Assembly (NCBI GenBank): GCA_004554075.1
Contig: SFOB01000022.1
Coordinates: forward strand, 1-31,678
Origin: Treponema sp.
GTDB lineage: Bacteria; Spirochaetota; Spirochaetia; Treponematales; Treponemataceae
Reading direction: 5' to 3'
DNA: 31,678 nucleotides
Position numbers and translations under genes: made by a program. Below are positions 8,081-15,796 of this stretch, in pieces. Numbering within the stretch: position 1 is the first letter of the stretch; each line of letters opens with the position of its first letter. A model generated the notes under the pieces. The model made no database searches. It was not told the origin of the DNA and was given only the letters and a program-made list of their open reading frames with translations.

Positions 8081-9027
8081 TCGCACGCGCAAAGGAACTC
8101 CTTGCTGAAGGAAAAATTCAAAAAGTTGTAGGCTGGAAAAAAGGTCTTTTTGAAGACGATATCACACCAGCTGTATTCAACAGTGCAGAAGAACTTGATA
8201 AAGATTTTGTGTTCAACAAATATTGCAAGGCTAATCTTTCAAAATATCTTGTAAAAATCACAAGAGAAATTGAAGTTGCAAAGAGCACAACAAGAATGAA
8301 CAACACAATGGCTAAACAGCGTGATCCTAATGCCCAGGATAAACCTATTCCACAGGCAGTAGTTCTCGTATTCCTTAAGCCAAGTGATACATATTCTTTC
8401 ACACAGCTTCTTAAAGAAAACCGCATTACCCGCGGTGACGTTTATGCTATCGGAGTTCCTTGTCAGGATACTCTCGACGGCGGAGATGTTTGTGAAAACT
8501 GCAAGAACAAAAAGCCTGTTTCTTGCGACGAATTAATCGGAATTGAAGCTGATGTAGAGCCAGTTGAATCTACACGCATGGCTGAAGTTGCAAAGCTTGA
8601 GGCTATGACTGCAGACGAGCGCGACGCATTCTGGAAGAATGAGTTCAGCCGCTGTCTCCGCTGTAACGCATGCCGCGATATCTGTCCTGCATGTACCTGC
8701 GAAAAATGTGTATTCGACAACAACAAGCTTTATACTTCACAGAAGGTTGCTGAAACTAACTTTGAAGAAAGCCTCTTCCACATCATCCGTGCATGGCACG
8801 TTGCAGGCCGCTGTACAGACTGTGGTGAATGTTCACGAGTTTGTCCACAGCACATCCCATTGTATCTTTTGAACCGCAAGTTCATCAAAGATATCAACGA
8901 GATTTACGGCGAATATCAGGCTGGTTCTGATATGGAAACAAAGCCTGCTATGCTTACATTTAATGCAGACAGCGATCCTGAAACAACAATCGTTTACGAC
9001 CGCTCTAGCGACAAGGAGGCTGAATAA
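8065..9027 (+). CDS. flxC: FlxC-like 4Fe-4S dicluster protein
   Basis: A 320-residue soluble iron-sulfur protein matching the FlxC position in FlxABCD-HdrABC loci. The N-terminal half resembles the F420-hydrogenase-beta/CoB-CoM type fold around DVYAIGVPCQDTLDGGDVCENCKNKKP; the C-terminal half has two ferredoxin motifs, CLRCNACRDICPACTCEKC and CTDCGECSRVCPQHIP. It probably relays electrons between the flavin/NADH subunit and the MvhD-like subunit. GGAGG sits within the preceding gene ahead of ATG 8065. The downstream gene starts in its stop codon (TAATG). Symbol assigned by context and motif pattern rather than by alignment. Confidence 0.82.
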   Translation: MQDKLIARAKELLAEGKIQKVVGWKKGLFEDDITPAVFNSAEELDKDFVFNKYCKANLSKYLVKITREIEVAKSTTRMNNTMAKQRDPNAQDKPIPQAVVLVFLKPSDTYSFTQLLKENRITRGDVYAIGVPCQDTLDGGDVCENCKNKKPVSCDELIGIEADVEPVESTRMAEVAKLEAMTADERDAFWKNEFSRCLRCNACRDICPACTCEKCVFDNNKLYTSQKVAETNFEESLFHIIRAWHVAGRCTDCGECSRVCPQHIPLYLLNRKFIKDINEIYGEYQAGSDMETKPAMLTFNADSDPETTIVYDRSSDKEAE

Positions 9028-10091
9028 TGCTTAGTATCAGTGCTGATAAAATTGATTCATTGTTTGAGCTTATCGGTTCAAAGCAGCCTCTTTACCTGCC
9101 TGTAGACAATAACTCTGGCAAGGCTGATTTTAAGAAGTGGGAAAAAGGCGTAAAGCTTTCTTCTGCCCTTAAAACTGTTCGCTCTGCAAAAGACTTCTTC
9201 TTCCCAAAAACTGAACATATGGTTTCATACAAGGTTTCTGGAAAAGAAATTGAAGTAGAAGATCCAAGAAAAGACGTTGAAGACTTTGTAATTTTTGGTG
9301 TACGTGCCTGCGATGCAAAAGGTTTTGAATGCATTGACAATGTTTATATGCATATGAATCCTCAGGATTCTTACTATACAAACCGCCGCGAACACGGAAC
9401 AGTAATTACACTGGCTTGTAACGAACCTGTAAAAGAATGTTTCTGTTCAACATACGGAATTGACGCTTCCCTCGCTAAGGCAAGCGGAGATGTATCTTGC
9501 TGGAATGCAGACGGTACTTACTACTTTGCTGCTAACACAGACAAAGGTAATAAGTTCCTCGAAGCTGCTAAATCAGTTTTGAAGGATGGAGACAGCAAGG
9601 CAGTAGAAGCAACAAAGAAATCAATTTCTGAAAAGATCGAAAAGCTTCCATTTGCACACCTTGACATTTCAAAGCTCGGAAAAGTTACTCCAGAGCAGAT
9701 GAACAAGATTTTTGATAAAGACAATAAAACAAAAATCTGGGAAAAGGCTTCAGAAGCTTGTCTTGGTTGTGGAACCTGTACTTACGTTTGTCCAACCTGT
9801 ATGTGTTTCGATGTTCGCGACTTTGCAACAGGAACAGACAAGGGAATCCGTCAGGTACGCTGCTGGGATTCATGTATGTATAACGACTTCACTCAGATGG
9901 CTGCAGAAAACCCACGTCATACTCAGAAAGAAAGAAGCCGCCAGCGCTTTATGCACAAGCTTGTTTACTACCCAATGGCACACGAAGGTCTCTTCTCTTG
10001 CGTAGGATGCGGACGCTGTCTGACCAGCTGCCCTGTAAACATGAACATCGTAAAAGTTATTAAAATGATACAGGAGGCGGGTGAACTCTAA
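9027..10091 (+). CDS. flxB: FlxB-like 4Fe-4S protein (AsrA/sulfhydrogenase-beta type)
   Basis: A 354-residue iron-sulfur protein of the type found as anaerobic sulfite reductase subunit A and sulfhydrogenase beta. The N-terminal domain includes FVIFGVRACDAKGFECID and the cysteine pair ECFCSTYG; the C-terminal dicluster has CLGCGTCTYVCPTCMC, the helical insert RCWDSCMYNDFT and CVGCGRCLTSCPVNMN. Together with FlxA it would form the NADH-oxidising electron input. One-base stop/start overlaps (TAATG) join it to both neighbours, so the subunits are likely made in equal amounts. Confidence 0.88.
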   Translation: MLSISADKIDSLFELIGSKQPLYLPVDNNSGKADFKKWEKGVKLSSALKTVRSAKDFFFPKTEHMVSYKVSGKEIEVEDPRKDVEDFVIFGVRACDAKGFECIDNVYMHMNPQDSYYTNRREHGTVITLACNEPVKECFCSTYGIDASLAKASGDVSCWNADGTYYFAANTDKGNKFLEAAKSVLKDGDSKAVEATKKSISEKIEKLPFAHLDISKLGKVTPEQMNKIFDKDNKTKIWEKASEACLGCGTCTYVCPTCMCFDVRDFATGTDKGIRQVRCWDSCMYNDFTQMAAENPRHTQKERSRQRFMHKLVYYPMAHEGLFSCVGCGRCLTSCPVNMNIVKVIKMIQEAGEL

Positions 10092-10921
10092 TGGAAACAA
10101 AAGAATCATTCATTCCTTATGTAGGAAAAATTATTGACATTAAACAGGAAACTCCTGATGTTAAGACTTTCAGCGTAGTTGGTCTTGACGGAAAGAAATT
10201 GTTCAACCATATTCCTGGACAATGCGCTATGCTCATTGTCCCAGGCGTTGGTGAATCTATGATTTCCATCACTTCTTCACCTACTCTCGAATCTCACATG
10301 GAATTCTCAATCAAGAAGTGCGGTTGTGTAACTGAATGGCTCCACAACGCAGAAGTTGGCCAGCAGATTTGTCTCCGCGGACCAATCGGAAACGGATTCC
10401 CTGTTGAAGGTGCTCTTAAAGGAAAAGATATCCTCGTAATCGCCGGAGGTATTGGTATTGCTCCTGTACACTCTGTAGTAAATTACATGATGGATCACCG
10501 CGAAAACTACGGTAAAATCCAGGTAATTTACGGTGCCCGCTCAAAGGCAGACCTCGTTCGCCTTGACGAGATGCAGAACGTATGGAAGAAACAGCCAAAC
10601 TGCTCTATCGATATCACAATCGACCGTGCAGAAGAAGGCTGGGATGGACACGTTGGATTCGTTCCACCTTTCATCACAGAGCTCAAACCAGATGCCGGCA
10701 TGACAGTAATCATGTGTGGACCTCCAATCCTTATCCATATGTCACTTGGAATTCTTAAAGACCTTGGTTTCAAGGACGAACAGATTTTCACCACAATGGA
10801 AATGCGCATGAAGTGCGGTATTGGAAAATGTGGTCGCTGTAATATTGGTGACAAGTTTGTCTGCAAAGACGGACCTGTATTCAGTTTTGACCAGCTTGGT
10901 GAACTTCCACCTGAGTATTAA
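10091..10921 (+). CDS. flxA: FlxA-like FAD/NAD(P)H-binding electron transfer subunit
   Basis: A 276-residue ferredoxin-NADP reductase-type subunit, as in AsrB and the dihydroorotate dehydrogenase electron-transfer protein. The FAD-site segment SITSSPT is near residues 59-65, the NAD(P)-binding GGIGIAP at 119-125, and a second nucleotide-binding motif IMCGPP at 207-212. The C-terminal 2Fe-2S site has Cys242, Cys247, Cys250 and Cys258 (KCGIGKCGRC...C). This is the likely entry point for NADH electrons. It is the last of the canonical flx-hdr genes; AGGAG before the next ATG, 19 bases on, continues the operon. Confidence 0.9.
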   Translation: METKESFIPYVGKIIDIKQETPDVKTFSVVGLDGKKLFNHIPGQCAMLIVPGVGESMISITSSPTLESHMEFSIKKCGCVTEWLHNAEVGQQICLRGPIGNGFPVEGALKGKDILVIAGGIGIAPVHSVVNYMMDHRENYGKIQVIYGARSKADLVRLDEMQNVWKKQPNCSIDITIDRAEEGWDGHVGFVPPFITELKPDAGMTVIMCGPPILIHMSLGILKDLGFKDEQIFTTMEMRMKCGIGKCGRCNIGDKFVCKDGPVFSFDQLGELPPEY

Positions 10922-10940
10922 TTTATAGGAGCAAAATAAA

Positions 10941-11690
10941 ATGGCTGAAAAGAAATCTGTAAAAAAGCCAGCTGCAGCTAAGAAACCTGCTGCTGAAAAG
11001 GCTGAAAAGAAAGAAATGGCTACAATTTATATTTTTGGTAAAAAATATGATGTTCCGGCTGAACTTACAATTATGAATGCAATGGAATATGCCGGATACC
11101 AGCTCAAGAGAGGCTGCGGCTGCCGTAACGGCTTCTGTGGTGCTTGTGCTACAATCTATCGCATTAAGGGACAAAACCAGCTTCAGACTTGTCTTGCTTG
11201 TTCTAAGAAGGTTGAAAACGATATGTATATCGCTACTCTTCCATTCTTCCCACTCGTAAAGCAGATTTACGATATCAATAAGATTAAACCAGAGCAGTCT
11301 ATCATGATGCAGCTCTACCCTGAGATTTATTCTTGTGTAGGTTGTAACGCTTGTACACGTGCCTGTCCACAGAGCCTGCAGACAATGCAGTACATCGCTT
11401 ACGCTCAGCGCGGCGATTTTGCAAAGTGTGCTGACCTTTCATTCGACTGTGTAATGTGCGGATGTTGTTCTTCACGCTGTCCTGCTGGAATCTCTCACCC
11501 ACAGGTTGCAGAGCTTGCCCGCCGCTTGAATGGTAAATACATTCAGCCACAGAGCCAGCACCTCATCGATCGCGTTGCAGAAATTGAGTCTGGTGCCTGC
11601 GAAAAGGACATCAAAAACTTTGTAACTATGTCTACTAAGAACCTTGACAAAATCAAGGAACTTTATAACACACGCGAAATCGAGAAATAA
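10941..11690 (+). CDS. Fumarate reductase/thiol:fumarate reductase-like iron-sulfur subunit B
   Basis: A 249-residue FrdB/SdhB/TfrB-type subunit. The 2Fe-2S domain has RGCGCRNGFCGAC (Cys59/61/66/69) and Cys84; then two 4Fe-4S motifs, Cys132/135/138/142 and Cys170/173/176/180. It carries electrons to the flavoprotein encoded next. Unlike TfrB of methanogens it ends without a CCG domain; that part could be supplied in trans by HdrB. Residues 1-25 are an odd lysine/alanine-rich tail before the real fold starts at MATIYIFG (Met26); AGGAG ahead of ATG 10941 supports the longer start. No FrdC/FrdD-type membrane anchor gene follows, so the enzyme is predicted to be soluble. Exact substrate unproven. 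Confidence 0.85.
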   Translation: MAEKKSVKKPAAAKKPAAEKAEKKEMATIYIFGKKYDVPAELTIMNAMEYAGYQLKRGCGCRNGFCGACATIYRIKGQNQLQTCLACSKKVENDMYIATLPFFPLVKQIYDINKIKPEQSIMMQLYPEIYSCVGCNACTRACPQSLQTMQYIAYAQRGDFAKCADLSFDCVMCGCCSSRCPAGISHPQVAELARRLNGKYIQPQSQHLIDRVAEIESGACEKDIKNFVTMSTKNLDKIKELYNTREIEK

Positions 11691-11704
11691 GGAGAAAGAC
11701 GAAT

Positions 11705-13342
11705 ATGTACGGAAATTACCTTGACGATGCTGCGAAAATCGTAGCTGCAAAACGCGAAGAAAACCTTAAATTTGAACATGCTCGTCTTACTGCCGAAGAA
11801 AAAGACGATCTTCTTTTGAAGTTCCACCCGGACCGCATTAAGAAGCAGTTCACAGAACTCAAGATTGGTCCTAACAAAGGACAGCAGGCTCCTATCGAGC
11901 TCGCAGAAATGCTTCAGGCTAAACCACGCCTCGAGCCAGAAAAGATTGACCTTAACCACATTGACTATGAGTCAGACGTTCTCGTAATTGGTGGTGGTGG
12001 AGCTGGTACATCAGCTGCAATCATGGCTTCTGAAGCTGGAGCAAAAGTACTTCTCGTAACTAAGCTCCGTGTTGGTGATGCTAACACAATGATGGCTGAA
12101 GGTGGAATTCAGGCTGCAGATAAGCCAAACGACTCACCTGCTCAGCACTACCTCGACGCTTTTGGTGGCGGTCACTTCGACGGAAAACCAGAACTTGTAT
12201 ACACACTCGTAAACAAGGCTCCATCTGTAATCAAATGGTTGAACGACCTCGGTGTTGAATTCGACAAGATGCCAGACGGTACAATGGTAACAACTCATGG
12301 TGGTGGAACAAGCCGCAAACGAATGCACGCATGTAAGGACTACTCTGGTGCTGAAATCATGCGTACACTCCGCGACGAAACATTCAACCGCGCAGACAAG
12401 ATTACTGTAGTAGACTTCACTGCAGCTATCGAAATCATCAAGAACGAAAAAGGTGAAGCTGCCGGTGCCGTTCTTATGAACATTGAAACTGGAGAAATCC
12501 GCATTGCTAAGGCTAAGGTTGTAATCATTGCAACTGGAGGGGCTGGACGTATGCACTATCAGGGCTTCCCAACTTCTAACCACTACGGTGCTACAGCCGA
12601 CGGTCTTGTAATTGCATACCGCGCTGGTGCAAAGCTTCTTTATCAGGATTCATTGCAGTATCACCCGACTGGAGCTGCATATCCAACACAGATTCTTGGT
12701 AAACTCGTAACAGAAAAGGTTCGCTCTCTTGGAGCTAAACTTATCAATAAAGACGGTGAAGTTTACATTCACCCTCTCGAGACACGCGATGTAAACGCTT
12801 CTGGTATTATCCGCGAAGTTCGTGAAGGCCGTGGAGTTCACAACGACGTACAGGATGCTGTATGGCTCGATACTCCAATGATCGAAATGATCCACGGAGA
12901 AGGAACAATCCTTAAGTCAATTCCTGCTATGTACAACATGTTCATTAAGTACGGAATCGATATCCGCAAGGAACCAATTCTTGTTTATCCTACACTCCAC
13001 TATCAGAACGGTGGTGTAGAAATCGACAAGACTTGCCACACTAACGTTGCTAACCTCCTCGTTGCAGGTGAAGCTTCTGGTGGTGTTCACGGTACAAACC
13101 GCCTTATGGGTAACTCACTCCTCGACGTAGTTGTATTCGGACGCGAAGCTGGAATCGAAGCTGGTAAGATGTTCAAGAAGATTAAGCTTTCAGACAAGCT
13201 TTCTCTTAAGCATGTAACAGACTTTGAAAAGGAAAGAGCTGCTGCCAAAATTAAGGGCAACGCTGTTTCTCCAAAGGTTCTTCCAACTTACCATCACGGA
13301 AACCCTGAATTTGACAAAGAAATTCCAGGTGCTACACTTTAA
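11705..13342 (+). CDS. Fumarate reductase-like flavoprotein subunit A (soluble, TfrA type)
   Basis: A 545-residue FAD subunit of the fumarate reductase/succinate dehydrogenase/L-aspartate oxidase family. After an 88-residue helical extension comes VLVIGGGGAGTSAA. The active-site set is present: His320 (QYHPTG), Arg361 (TRDV), His432 (YPTLHYQNGG) and Arg466 (HGTNRLMGNSLL). The residue that carries covalent FAD in membrane FrdA/SdhA is Asn127 here (ANTMMAEGGIQ), so FAD should be bound non-covalently, as in NadB. Pairing with the iron-sulfur subunit argues against NadB. Likely reaction: fumarate to succinate with electrons from the Hdr/Flx proteins; the reverse direction is not excluded. AAGGAG precedes ATG 11705. 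Last gene of the operon. Confidence 0.88.
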   Translation: MYGNYLDDAAKIVAAKREENLKFEHARLTAEEKDDLLLKFHPDRIKKQFTELKIGPNKGQQAPIELAEMLQAKPRLEPEKIDLNHIDYESDVLVIGGGGAGTSAAIMASEAGAKVLLVTKLRVGDANTMMAEGGIQAADKPNDSPAQHYLDAFGGGHFDGKPELVYTLVNKAPSVIKWLNDLGVEFDKMPDGTMVTTHGGGTSRKRMHACKDYSGAEIMRTLRDETFNRADKITVVDFTAAIEIIKNEKGEAAGAVLMNIETGEIRIAKAKVVIIATGGAGRMHYQGFPTSNHYGATADGLVIAYRAGAKLLYQDSLQYHPTGAAYPTQILGKLVTEKVRSLGAKLINKDGEVYIHPLETRDVNASGIIREVREGRGVHNDVQDAVWLDTPMIEMIHGEGTILKSIPAMYNMFIKYGIDIRKEPILVYPTLHYQNGGVEIDKTCHTNVANLLVAGEASGGVHGTNRLMGNSLLDVVVFGREAGIEAGKMFKKIKLSDKLSLKHVTDFEKERAAAKIKGNAVSPKVLPTYHHGNPEFDKEIPGATL

Positions 13343-13346
13343 TATT

Positions 13347-13404
13347 TGATCCTCCGGTCAAGCCGGAGGATGACAGTTGTTTGCCGAACTTGTTTCGGCA
13401 TCAC
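13347..13404. repeat. Family A paired-hairpin repeat, copy 2
   Basis: Hairpin CCTCCGGTCAAGCCGGAGG followed by ATGAC, then hairpin GCCGAACTTGTTTCGGC. It sits between the last redox gene and the terminator. The outer arms are less well preserved than in copy 1. Confidence 0.85.
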
Positions 13405-13443
13405 AAAAAAAATCCGCAATCAAATCGATTGCGGATTTTTTTT
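13404..13443. terminator. Bidirectional intrinsic terminator between convergent genes
   Basis: Perfect 11-base stem AATCCGCAATC / GATTGCGGATT with a 5-base loop, an A-run on one side and a T-run on the other. It can end both the hdr-flx operon (+) and the lipoprotein gene (-). Confidence 0.93.
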
Positions 13444-13453
13444 ACCCTATTTA

Positions 13454-14347
13454 TTATTCATCTTCCCATGCCGAATAATCATAATTTTCATAATGAAGGT
13501 GATAATATTCGCTGTTAAAGCTTTCCTTAAACTTATATTTCGGTCCCACCTTGCATTTTACATCCCTGCGGCAAATCGGAATGCACCAGGTAACCATATC
13601 GTTAGCAGTAACATATTCCCGGATTTTTACACAATCTTTTTTCAGGCTGTAAAAAAGATTGTACCAGCATTTTACATCACCATAGGTTGTGAGTTCATCA
13701 ATTTTTCTTTTACCACCTGTATGAATAATAAAATGCCTTGCAAAGATTTTTGCCAGTGCGCTACCAATGCTCCAGCCCCAGATCACAACCTTATAGTCCG
13801 GATGATTTTCAACCTCTCTGTAAAATCTGTCAAAAGGAACATTTTGTGCAGACTTATAGATTCTTGCATAACCAAAAGAAGTCCATATTATTTTGTTATC
13901 AAGCTTAAGAGGCCATGGAAAAAAGAGATAATTATTATCCCAGTCTTCATCACTGTCGCTTTCCTTAAACTGAATAATTACTTCTTTACTTTCATCATCT
14001 ACGATAATTTTATAATCAAGGTCTCGGCCGATTTCTTCATAGGTGTCTCCATAGTGCTTGTAGGCATAAAATCTTTTCTGAGTGAGAGACATATTTTCAG
14101 TGATTTTTTCGAACTCAGCATTTCTTCTGGCCCATTTTTCTTCTGCTGTTTCAGGTTCTTCAAAGTTACTTTCAGCATCAGAAGTTTCTACTTCTTCAAC
14201 TTCCTCAACAACTGGAGCTTCATTAAGCTGATTTTCAGAGTTATCTTTTACTGCTTTTGTAGAAGAACAGGAATTAAAGCCTATAAAAGCAAACATCAAT
14301 AGGAATGATAAAATTGTAATTTTTTTAATGGTTGCAATCTTTTTCAT
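13454..14347 (-). CDS. Lipase class 3-like lipoprotein
   Basis: A 297-residue predicted lipoprotein: basic start, hydrophobic helix to about residue 24, and spirochaete-type lipobox FNSC with Cys27. An acidic, low-complexity tether (about 40-70) leads to an alpha/beta-hydrolase-like domain. VVIWGWSIGSALAKIFA has the nucleophile-elbow pattern G-x-S-x-G with Ser193; TTYGDVKCW and VTANDMVTWCIP match the order of class 3 lipases, suggesting Asp250 as acid and His283 or His285 near the end as base. Substrate unknown; a surface lipase/esterase is plausible. A 318-codon frame on the opposite strand is judged a shadow because only this strand has a signal sequence and fold-like motifs. No Shine-Dalgarno is visible. 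Confidence 0.75.
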   Translation of the reverse strand: MKKIATIKKITILSFLLMFAFIGFNSCSSTKAVKDNSENQLNEAPVVEEVEEVETSDAESNFEEPETAEEKWARRNAEFEKITENMSLTQKRFYAYKHYGDTYEEIGRDLDYKIIVDDESKEVIIQFKESDSDEDWDNNYLFFPWPLKLDNKIIWTSFGYARIYKSAQNVPFDRFYREVENHPDYKVVIWGWSIGSALAKIFARHFIIHTGGKRKIDELTTYGDVKCWYNLFYSLKKDCVKIREYVTANDMVTWCIPICRRDVKCKVGPKYKFKESFNSEYYHLHYENYDYSAWEDE

Positions 14348-14359
14348 AATAATTTAAAT

Positions 14360-14368
14360 ATTATAACA
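14360..14368 (-). promoter_or_regulatory. Extended -10 promoter of the lipase-like lipoprotein
   Basis: On the - strand TG-T-TATAAT lies 12 bases before ATG 14347, predicting a leader of only about 6 nt; no good -35 is needed for an extended -10 promoter. Confidence 0.55.
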
Positions 14369-14413
14369 CACAATTCCATCAATTATTAGTTTTTTTTCAA
14401 ATTTTAACCTTGC

Positions 14414-14442
14414 TTGAACATAAGACAGTATAACTATATAAT
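14414..14442 (+). promoter_or_regulatory. Sigma-70-type promoter for the AspT/SucE-family carrier
   Basis: TTGAAC at 14414-14419, 17-base spacer, TATAAT at 14437-14442. The predicted start near 14449 leaves about 13 nt before ATG 14462. The -35 coincides with an in-frame upstream TTG, which rules that TTG out as the translation start. Confidence 0.8.
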
Positions 14443-14461
14443 AGAAGATAGAGGTATTAAA

Positions 14462-15688
14462 ATGGTTCTTTTTGGTGGAATCTTATCAATTAAAACAATC
14501 AGTTTTTTAGTTTTTTGTGTATTCGTAATCGCAGGATTAGGATACCTTCTTGGTAGAATCACAATAAAAGGTGTTTCTTTGGGAACTGCGGGAGTATTTA
14601 TCGTAGCTCTTCTTTTTGGTGCTTTCCTTTATAACCCTCTGGCTGCTCAGCTTAAGGTTGGTGGAGCAACTTATGTTTCAAACGCACTCAAGATTGTTGA
14701 AAATCTTGGTTTGATTCTGTTTGTAACTTCTGTTGGTTTTATTGCCGGTCCTTCTTTCTTTGGTGATTTGAAGAAGAACTTTAAGTCTTACATTCTTCTT
14801 GGTGTAGTAATCATTTTGATTGGTGGACTTTCTTGCGCTGGCTGTATCATTTTTGATAATAAGGTATACGGACGCGACCTCGAAGAAGTAGCTGCAATGC
14901 TCGTTGGTCTTCTTTCTGGTTCTCTTACTTCTACTCCAGCCTTCTCTGCTGCAAAAGCAACAGTAACTCAGGGTGGAGCAATTGACTATGAAGCAATTGT
15001 TGCCGTAGGACACGGAATCGCTTACCTCTTTGGTGTAGTTGGTGTTGTTCTTTTTGTTCAGCTTGTTCCAAAGTTTGCAAAAGCTGATATGGATGCAGAA
15101 CGTGCAAAACTTTCTGAATCTGCTCCAGAAGCACCTTCTAAGCTCACAGGTTCAGAACTTGATCTTGATCCTTTTGGATTCTGCGCATTCTCATTAGTAG
15201 CAGTTCTTGGTGTATTCTTTGGTTCTTTCAAGTTTGGTAACTTCTCTCTTACAACAACAGGTGGATGTCTTATCCTTTCTTTGATTTTCGGACACTTTCA
15301 GAAGATTGGAAAAGTAAGCATTATGCCACAGGAAGCAACTCTTAAAGTTTTCCGTGAACTTGGTCTTATGCTCTTCCTAATTGGTGCCGGTGTTGCAGGT
15401 GGTGCTTCATTCGTTAAGTACTTCCAGTGGGTATACTTCATCTACGGAATCATCATGACACTTCTTCCAATGATTATTGGTTATATCTTTGCTAAGTTCG
15501 TTCTTAAGCTCAACCTTTTGAACAACCTTGGTTCAATCTGTGGTGGTATGACATCAACTCCAGCTCTTGGAACTCTCATTTCAACAGCCGGAACAGAAAA
15601 GGTAGCCGGAGCTTACGCTTCAACTTACCCAATCGCTCTCGTAGCAGTTGTACTCGTTTCACAGTTCCTGATCATCATCTTCCGCTAA
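14462..15688 (+). CDS. AspT/YidE/SucE-family (AAEX) carrier, candidate dicarboxylate exporter
   Basis: A 408-residue polytopic membrane protein made of two related halves, each with a hydrophobic block and the family signature: GLLSGSLTSTPAF in the first half and GSICGGMTSTPALGTL in the second. It lacks the central TrkA-C regulatory domains present in several relatives, having only a short hydrophilic loop between the halves. The family contains the aspartate:alanine exchanger AspT and the succinate exporter SucE of Corynebacterium. Its location about 1.1 kb from the fumarate-reductase-like operon makes succinate or another C4-dicarboxylate/amino acid a reasonable substrate, but this is inference. 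ATG 14462 is preceded by AGAGG and a near-consensus promoter. Confidence 0.82.
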   Translation: MVLFGGILSIKTISFLVFCVFVIAGLGYLLGRITIKGVSLGTAGVFIVALLFGAFLYNPLAAQLKVGGATYVSNALKIVENLGLILFVTSVGFIAGPSFFGDLKKNFKSYILLGVVIILIGGLSCAGCIIFDNKVYGRDLEEVAAMLVGLLSGSLTSTPAFSAAKATVTQGGAIDYEAIVAVGHGIAYLFGVVGVVLFVQLVPKFAKADMDAERAKLSESAPEAPSKLTGSELDLDPFGFCAFSLVAVLGVFFGSFKFGNFSLTTTGGCLILSLIFGHFQKIGKVSIMPQEATLKVFRELGLMLFLIGAGVAGGASFVKYFQWVYFIYGIIMTLLPMIIGYIFAKFVLKLNLLNNLGSICGGMTSTPALGTLISTAGTEKVAGAYASTYPIALVAVVLVSQFLIIIFR

Positions 15689-15721
15689 TCTTATATCGCA
15701 ATAAAAATATGTATGCGGAGT

Positions 15722-15774
15722 GAAAAAAAAGCCTGCCACCAACATCATCCTCGTTGGCGACAGGCTTTTTTTTT
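15722..15774. terminator. Bidirectional intrinsic terminator between carrier and cyclase genes
   Basis: A-run, 13-base imperfect stem (GCCTG...CCAAC with GTTGG...CAGGC), 9-base loop, T-run of 9. It serves the convergent carrier (+) and cyclase (-). Confidence 0.92.
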
Positions 15775-15796
15775 CACGTGAGCATATATATTTTTA

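Noticed and set aside
11705..13342. L-aspartate oxidase (NadB) as identity of the flavoprotein
   Set aside because: The Asn at the flavin position fits NadB, but pairing with an iron-sulfur subunit B and the redox operon favours a fumarate reductase type.
13346..14302. 318-codon frame on + opposite the lipase-like lipoprotein
   Set aside because: Composition is Phe/Ile/Lys-rich as expected for an antisense shadow; the - strand has the signal peptide, lipobox and hydrolase motifs.
14414..14461. TTG start for the AAEX carrier
   Set aside because: It coincides with the -35 box of a near-consensus promoter; ATG 14462 has its own AGAGG.
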